The position numbers were made by a program, and so were the translations under genes. Of a DNA stretch of 64,000 bases, positions 60,051-64,000 are shown in pieces (position 1 is the first letter of the stretch; the number at the start of each line of letters is the position of its first letter). The stretch is from Lentisphaerae bacterium ADurb.Bin242 (lineage in GTDB: Bacteria; Verrucomicrobiota; Lentisphaeria; Victivallales; UBA1829): NCBI GenBank assembly GCA_002069785.1, contig MWCA01000017.1, forward strand, positions 1-64,000. Direction: 5' to 3'. The notes under the pieces were generated by a model, which saw only the letters and a program-made list of their open reading frames with translations, did no database searches and was not told the origin of the DNA.

Positions 60051-61508
60051 CTATTTCAGCAGATGCCTGTTCCTGCTCCGCATGACGATCCCGCGGTAGA
60101 ATACGAGCCCGGCGGTCAGCACGGTGATGTTGCCCGCGAAGGAATAAGACATGTCGATGGGAAGCCCGAAACCCCATGGGCCGCCGTGCGCCGGAGAGGT
60201 CCACAGGATGAAAGTCGTGACGACAAACATCATGAAGATGCCGGGAACCATGGTGATGACGGAATTTTTCTTCTGCATGGAAAGCCAGACGGACGCCGAA
60301 AAAAGCGTAAAGACCGCCAGCACCTGATTTCCCCAGGCGAAGTAATTCCACAGGTAGCCGAACGTTTTTGCGCTGATGTTGGACCACCAGAGCAGAAGGG
60401 AAATGATTACGACCAGGGGAACGCACAAAAGAATCCGGTTCATCGTTTTCACCTGGTTGATATGGAAAATCTCGGCGAGGCTCAGGCGCATGCTCCGCAG
60501 GGCGGTGTCGCCGGAAGTGATCGCCAGGATAATGACGGCCAGGATCGTGACGGTTCCCATCCCGGAACCGAGAAAATGGGAAGTGATTTTACCGAGAACC
60601 GTGTTCGGATCGACCTGCATGAGTTCCGGAAAGAGGTTGTAGATGGCCATGCCTCCGGCCGCCCAGATCATGGCGATGATCCCCTCCAGAATCATCATGC
60701 CGTAAAAGTTGCTGCGTCCGTGATGCTCGGAGGACATGGTCCGCGCGATGATCGGCGACTGGGTCGCGTGGAACCCCGAAAGAATTCCGCAGGCGATTGT
60801 GACGAACAGCGCCGGAATGATCGGCTGCTGAATGATTCCCGCCTTGAAGGAGGCGGTTTCCGTCAGCAGTTCCGGCTGGCGGAAACCCGCCTTGACCAGA
60901 CTGAAAAAGATCGCGAAGGTGCCGATCAGAAGAACCGCTCCGAAAAACGGATAAATGGCGCCGATGATCTTGTCCACGGGAAACAGCGTGGCGCAGATGT
61001 AATACAGAAAAATGACGACGACCGCGGGCCAGAAGAGGCTGAATTGCGGAAAAATCTGGTCGAAAAGTTTGGCCGGGATGTTGATGAAAACCGCCACCAC
61101 CAGCAGGAGAAGAAGAATCAGGAAGACGCTGAAAATGTGGGAAATCCTTTTCCCGAGGGAAATCTCCACCAGCTTCGGAAGGTTTGCGCCGTCGTGCCGG
61201 AGGGACATCATGCCCGAGGTGAAGTCATGGACCGCCCCTCCGATGATGTTCCCGATCGGAATGATCAGAAATACGACAATTCCGAATTTAATGCCGAGGA
61301 TCACTCCGATGACCGGTCCCACGCCGGCGATGTTCAGCAGCTGGATCAGCATGTTCTTCCAGTTCGGAAGCACCACGAAATCGACGCCGTCCGGGTGCCG
61401 CACGGCCGGAGTTTCGCGATCATCCGGCCCGATAATTTTTTCCACCATTTTCCCATACGTGAAATACCCCAGTGCAAGCAGAAGAATTCCTCCGAGAAAC
61501 CACCACAT
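60051..61508 (-). CDS. cstA: Carbon starvation protein CstA-family transporter
   Basis: A 485-residue membrane protein with about 14 hydrophobic segments. Family features are visible: HPDGVDFVVLPNWKNMLIQLLNIAGVGPVIG (a modified form of the GVDFVPT... region), HDFTSGMMSLRHDGANLP, ILSGFHATQSPIIARTM and a C-terminal WNYFAWGNQVLAVFTLF. CstA and its relatives take up pyruvate or peptides. This is the short form of the family, about 200 residues shorter than E. coli CstA. It is divergent from the adenine deaminase gene and converges on the locus B hydrolase-like gene. Confidence 0.9.
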   Translation of the reverse strand: MWWFLGGILLLALGYFTYGKMVEKIIGPDDRETPAVRHPDGVDFVVLPNWKNMLIQLLNIAGVGPVIGVILGIKFGIVVFLIIPIGNIIGGAVHDFTSGMMSLRHDGANLPKLVEISLGKRISHIFSVFLILLLLLVVAVFINIPAKLFDQIFPQFSLFWPAVVVIFLYYICATLFPVDKIIGAIYPFFGAVLLIGTFAIFFSLVKAGFRQPELLTETASFKAGIIQQPIIPALFVTIACGILSGFHATQSPIIARTMSSEHHGRSNFYGMMILEGIIAMIWAAGGMAIYNLFPELMQVDPNTVLGKITSHFLGSGMGTVTILAVIILAITSGDTALRSMRLSLAEIFHINQVKTMNRILLCVPLVVIISLLLWWSNISAKTFGYLWNYFAWGNQVLAVFTLFSASVWLSMQKKNSVITMVPGIFMMFVVTTFILWTSPAHGGPWGFGLPIDMSYSFAGNITVLTAGLVFYRGIVMRSRNRHLLK

Positions 61509-61549
61509 TTTTTCGATTCCCTCTTTTTGGATTGACTTTAATTCCCATC

Positions 61550-61578
61550 ACAATAGCATGAATCCTCAAAAAATACAA
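61550..61578 (-). promoter_or_regulatory. Promoter for cstA
   Basis: On the minus strand TTGTAT (61573-61578) and TATTGT (61550-61555) with a 17-bp spacer. Confidence 0.5.
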
Positions 61579-61597
61579 CTCTTTATTGTTCTTTCGA

Positions 61598-61626
61598 TTG
61601 CATTTTGCATCGTCCCGAATTAAATT
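61598..61626 (+). promoter_or_regulatory. Promoter for ade
   Basis: TTGCAT (61598-61603) and TAAATT (61621-61626) with a 17-bp spacer, 21 bp before the ade ATG. The short leader makes this tentative. Confidence 0.4.
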
Positions 61627-61647
61627 TCAAAAAACAGGGAGATATCG

Positions 61648-63354
61648 ATGCACGAAAAACTGAAAAAAATCATTTCACAGGCGCGCGGGGTCGAAAAAGC
61701 GGATCTGGTCATCCGGAATGTGCGGATCTTCTATCTTACCGACGGTTCTTTCGTAACCGGAGACATCGCGGTCTGCGGCGACACCATCCTCGGAGCGGGC
61801 AGCGAAAAATATGACGGCTGTACGGTCATCGACGGGAGCGGCCTCACCGCCGTGCCCGGATTCATTGACAGCCATGTCCATGTCGAGTCCTCCATGACCA
61901 CCCCGTATGAATTCGAACGCATGGCACTCCCGCGCGGCGTCACCACGGCGGTCTGCGACCCTCATGAACTGACCAACACCGCCGGGAACAAGGCGATCGA
62001 CTACTTTCTGGAATGCTCCCGTGGAATGCTCATGGACCTCCGGGTCCAGATCAGTTCCTGCGTTCCGGCCACCCATCTTGAAACGTCGGGAGCCTCCCTC
62101 TCGGCGAAGGACATCGCCCGGTATGCCGCGGAACCGCACTCCTCCGGCCTCGCCGAACTGATGAATGTTCCCGGAGTTCTTTTCCAGGACCCCGACGTGC
62201 TCGAGAAGATCGAGCTCTTCCAGGGGCGGATCGACGGACACAGCCCGCTGCTTTCCGGAAAAGACCTCAATGCGTATCTTGCCGCGGGCGTGCGGAACTG
62301 TCATGAGAGCAGCGATCTGGAGGAGGCGCGCGAAAAACTCCGCAAGGGAATGCACCTGATCCTCCGGGAAGGAAGCGTCGGAAGGAATCTGGACACGCTG
62401 GCGCCACTGATCACTCCGGCCAACTCCATGTTCATTTCCTTCTGTACGGACGACCGCAATCTGCTGGATATCGAACAGCAGGGGCACATCGACTATATCA
62501 TTGCGCGGGCCATCGAACTGGGCGCCGATCCGCTGGCGGTCTACCGCTGCGCAACGGTTTCCGCCGCCCGGCATTTTTCACTGGGCGCGCGCGGCCTGAT
62601 CGCGCCCGGCTACAAGGCCGACATCGTCCTGCTTTCCGACCTGAAAAAATGCAAGGTCGTCTCGGTCCTCAAAAACGGCAAGGTGGTCGACGACGCCCTT
62701 TTTGCGTCCCGTCCGCCGGAACCGGACTCCTCCACCTTCCGGAATTCGATCCGGCGCGCAACTGTTTCCGCCGGAGATTTCAAGGTGCTTTCCGCCAAAG
62801 CCGCGACTCCGGTCATCGGCATTACGGAAGGCACCCTCATTACGCAGAAACTCGAGATGGAACTGCCCTTCGACGGCAAGGAAAAGCGCATTCTTCCGGA
62901 ACAGGATGTCGCCAAGGTCGCCGTGCTGGAACGCTACGGGAAAAACGGCAATATCGCGCACGGCTTTGTCAAGGGATTCGGGATGAAATCGGGCGCCATT
63001 GCCTCCAGCGTCGGACACGACAGCCACAATCTCTGCGTGGTCGGAGTCTCTGACGAGGACATGGCTCTGGCCGTCAACGCCCTGATCGACTCCCGGGGAG
63101 GCTTCGCGGTCGTTGTGGACGGCGAGCTCCTGGAACGGATGCCTCTTCCGATCGGCGGACTGCTTTCCGACCTCCGGTTTGAAGAAATCATGAGCCATCT
63201 GAAAAAACTCCACGCTGCCGCGGCAAAAACCGGATGCACGCTGCATGATCCTTTCCTTCAACTGGCGTTTCTGCCGCTGCCGGTGATTCCGTTCCTCCGC
63301 CTGACCGACCGGGGGCTCGTGGATGTGGCCAAGTTCGATTTCATTCCCTGCTGA
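61648..63354 (+). CDS. ade: Adenine deaminase
   Basis: A 568-residue amidohydrolase that deaminates adenine to hypoxanthine in purine salvage. Metal-site motifs are present: VPGFIDSHVHVESSM (H76, H78) and DPHELTN, with the central GRIDGHSPLLSG and the later TDDRN. A C-terminal domain with SVGHDSHNLCVVG matches bacterial Ade and excludes the shorter adenosine deaminase type. AGGGAGA precedes the ATG at 61648. It ends 13 bp before a strong terminator and is divergent from cstA. Confidence 0.95.
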   Translation: MHEKLKKIISQARGVEKADLVIRNVRIFYLTDGSFVTGDIAVCGDTILGAGSEKYDGCTVIDGSGLTAVPGFIDSHVHVESSMTTPYEFERMALPRGVTTAVCDPHELTNTAGNKAIDYFLECSRGMLMDLRVQISSCVPATHLETSGASLSAKDIARYAAEPHSSGLAELMNVPGVLFQDPDVLEKIELFQGRIDGHSPLLSGKDLNAYLAAGVRNCHESSDLEEAREKLRKGMHLILREGSVGRNLDTLAPLITPANSMFISFCTDDRNLLDIEQQGHIDYIIARAIELGADPLAVYRCATVSAARHFSLGARGLIAPGYKADIVLLSDLKKCKVVSVLKNGKVVDDALFASRPPEPDSSTFRNSIRRATVSAGDFKVLSAKAATPVIGITEGTLITQKLEMELPFDGKEKRILPEQDVAKVAVLERYGKNGNIAHGFVKGFGMKSGAIASSVGHDSHNLCVVGVSDEDMALAVNALIDSRGGFAVVVDGELLERMPLPIGGLLSDLRFEEIMSHLKKLHAAAAKTGCTLHDPFLQLAFLPLPVIPFLRLTDRGLVDVAKFDFIPC

Positions 63355-63366
63355 AAAGGGAAAAAT

Positions 63367-63404
63367 CGGCCGCACCTGTCGCGGGGTGCGGCCGTCTGTT
63401 TTTT
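63367..63404 (+). terminator. Rho-independent terminator of ade
   Basis: A perfect 10-bp stem, CGGCCGCACC (63367-63376) and GGTGCGGCCG (63385-63394), with an 8-nt loop and the tail TCTGTTTTTT. Confidence 0.9.
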
Positions 63405-63470
63405 CCAATTCAAAAACGCCGCCGGCCCCTTTTCCCGTGAATTTTTTTACATTTTTCATGGGATTCGGAC

Positions 63471-63498
63471 TTGCCATTTTCATTTTTCGCGTTACATT
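63471..63498 (+). promoter_or_regulatory. Candidate promoter for the 29-codon basic ORF
   Basis: A TTGCCA box near 63471 and TACATT near 63493 are 16 bp apart. The ORF starts about 50 bp downstream. Confidence 0.4.
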
Positions 63499-63546
63499 AA
63501 AAGACATTGTTTTTTGAATCACACTTTTATGTAGGAAAATTTGTTC

Positions 63547-63636
63547 ATGGGAAACCTGAGAAAAAAACGTCGTACAAAAATCGCCCAGCATAAACGCAAA
63601 AAGATGCGGAAGGCGATGCGTCACAAGACCAAGTAA
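63547..63636 (+). CDS. Very short basic protein resembling the COX24/AURKAIP1 (mS38/bS22-type) ribosomal family
   Basis: A 29-residue ORF: MGNLRKKRRTKIAQHKRKKM followed by RKAMRHKTK. Sixteen or so of 29 residues are Lys, Arg or His. The pattern K-K-R-R-x-K-(I/M)-x-x-H-K-R-K-K-x-x-K-x-x-R-H-K resembles the short COX24_C/AURKAIP1 domain known in mitochondrial mS38 and small bacterial ribosomal proteins such as bS22. It is preceded by a TAGGAAAA ribosome site and a candidate promoter, and stands alone between the ade terminator and the next gene. It is much shorter than usual gene-calling limits. A ribosomal role is inferred from composition and motif. Confidence 0.7.
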   Translation: MGNLRKKRRTKIAQHKRKKMRKAMRHKTK

Positions 63637-63831
63637 GGCGCTCCGCTTTCGCGGATCCACGGTATTCCTGATTCCGGGTTTCTTGCAGCAGAATTTTCCT
63701 GGAAACAGGAATATCTTGTATTTAAACGGGAAAGCCGAAGCGCCGCAGAAAATTCCCGGCAATCCATTTTGTCCGTTTCCGCTTCTCGTCCGCCGAAACA
63801 GGAAGGTCATAAACGGGATGGCTCTTTTCCG
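63637..63831. other. 195-bp intergenic region with a perfect short inverted repeat
   Basis: TTCCTG-GAAA-CAGGAA (63696-63711) is a perfect 6-bp hairpin with a GNRA-type loop. No T tract follows, so it is not a simple terminator. It lies 120 bp upstream of the LD-carboxypeptidase start and could be an operator or a leader structure. Nothing else is recognised. Confidence 0.35.
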
Positions 63832-64000
63832 ATGAAGACACCGACACGCCGCATTTCCAAGATTCAGCCGGAAACATTCTTTCCGGAAACGGTTCGCACG
63901 GTTGCGCTGGCGGCTCCCGCCGGGCCGGTCGAACCGGAAACGTTATCCCGCACGGTGGATTTCCTGCGATCCATGCACCTGAACATTCTTCCGGCGAAAT
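63832..64000 (+). CDS. LD-carboxypeptidase (peptidase S66 family), 5' part only
   Basis: Fifty-six codons are in the window; the gene continues to the right. The sequence VRTVALAAPAGPVEPETLSRTVDFLRS matches the start of S66 peptidases (muramoyl-tetrapeptide carboxypeptidase, LdcA), where AAPAGP and the following helix are diagnostic. A 20-residue lead precedes the conserved part. The enzyme trims the terminal D-Ala of murein tetrapeptides in the cytoplasm during recycling. The catalytic Ser lies beyond the visible part. The ribosome site before the ATG at 63832 is weak. Confidence 0.8.
   Translation, partial: MKTPTRRISKIQPETFFPETVRTVALAAPAGPVEPETLSRTVDFLRSMHLNILPAK

Noticed and set aside
1..64000. 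CRISPR arrays, tRNA/rRNA genes, transposons, integrases or prophage genes
   Set aside because: No regularly spaced repeats, no cloverleaf-like segments in the intergenic gaps and no recombinase or phage structural motifs were found on either strand.

Overview
The window looks like a chromosomal segment from a Gram-negative member of the PVC group, most probably a Lentisphaerota/Victivallales-type bacterium (inference). Lipid A and LPS genes (lpxK, hldD), a tad/Flp secretion core, a B12-dependent ribonucleotide reductase, a eukaryote-like long IleRS and above all several prepilin-like proteins with an H-X9-DG C-terminal motif next to large secreted glycoside-hydrolase-like proteins and AraR/ROK-type regulators fit that group. 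No rRNA, tRNA, CRISPR array, transposase or phage gene is visible. Genes are densely packed on both strands, with many ATGA overlaps.

Region 1 (1-4.0 kb): part of the S10 ribosomal operon on the minus strand (rplV-rpsC-rplP-rpmC-rpsQ). It does not continue upstream into rpsS/rplB. rplV instead follows a secreted coiled-coil protein that has its own promoter, divergent from aroC.

Region 2 (4-18.7 kb): an EIIA-CBS fusion protein, a NhaD/ArsB-type transporter, an MFS transporter and a CPBP protease on the plus strand. On the minus strand are nrdJ-mraY and a yjbQ/IMPase/recN/CE7-esterase cluster. nrdR and a ClC-CBS chloride channel follow on the plus strand.

Region 3 (18.7-32.7 kb, plus strand): ileS, trpS and an AAC(3)-family acetyltransferase. 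Then comes a reduced and unusual tad locus: cpaB, an FHA-CpaF fusion, tadB, tadC, DUF192, a second FHA protein with a membrane segment, a PEGA lipoprotein, a membrane protein and rsmG. A strong promoter precedes cpaB.

Region 4 (32.7-43 kb): a lipid operon rpmF-plsX-fabH-(coiled-coil protein)-D-aminoacylase-lpxK and tlyA on the minus strand. On the plus strand are a GAF-SpoIIE phosphatase, a small lipoprotein and hldD. A minus-strand alpha/beta hydrolase closes the region.

Region 5 (43-60 kb): the accessory part and the most interesting. Two parallel polysaccharide-type loci each combine a sugar-type regulator, prepilin-like protein(s) and a large secreted glycoside-hydrolase-like protein. 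Locus A (43.0-51.9 kb) is a six-gene minus-strand operon headed by a GntR-LacI (AraR-like) regulator, diverging from another prepilin gene. The two near-consensus promoters each carry a copy of one tandem operator (half-site TTGTATA). Locus B (54.4-60.0 kb) is a plus-strand operon headed by a ROK-like regulator whose promoter carries a 12-bp inverted repeat. An acyltransferase-3 membrane protein sits between the loci. The recurring module (regulator, substrate-coupled pseudopilin, hydrolase) is the best candidate for an under-described system here.

Region 6 (60-64 kb): cstA (minus) diverging from adenine deaminase (plus), a strong terminator, a 29-codon basic ORF resembling the COX24/mS38/bS22 ribosomal-protein family, and the start of an LD-carboxypeptidase gene.

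All functional calls come from reading translated sequence and recognising motifs; no database search was run.
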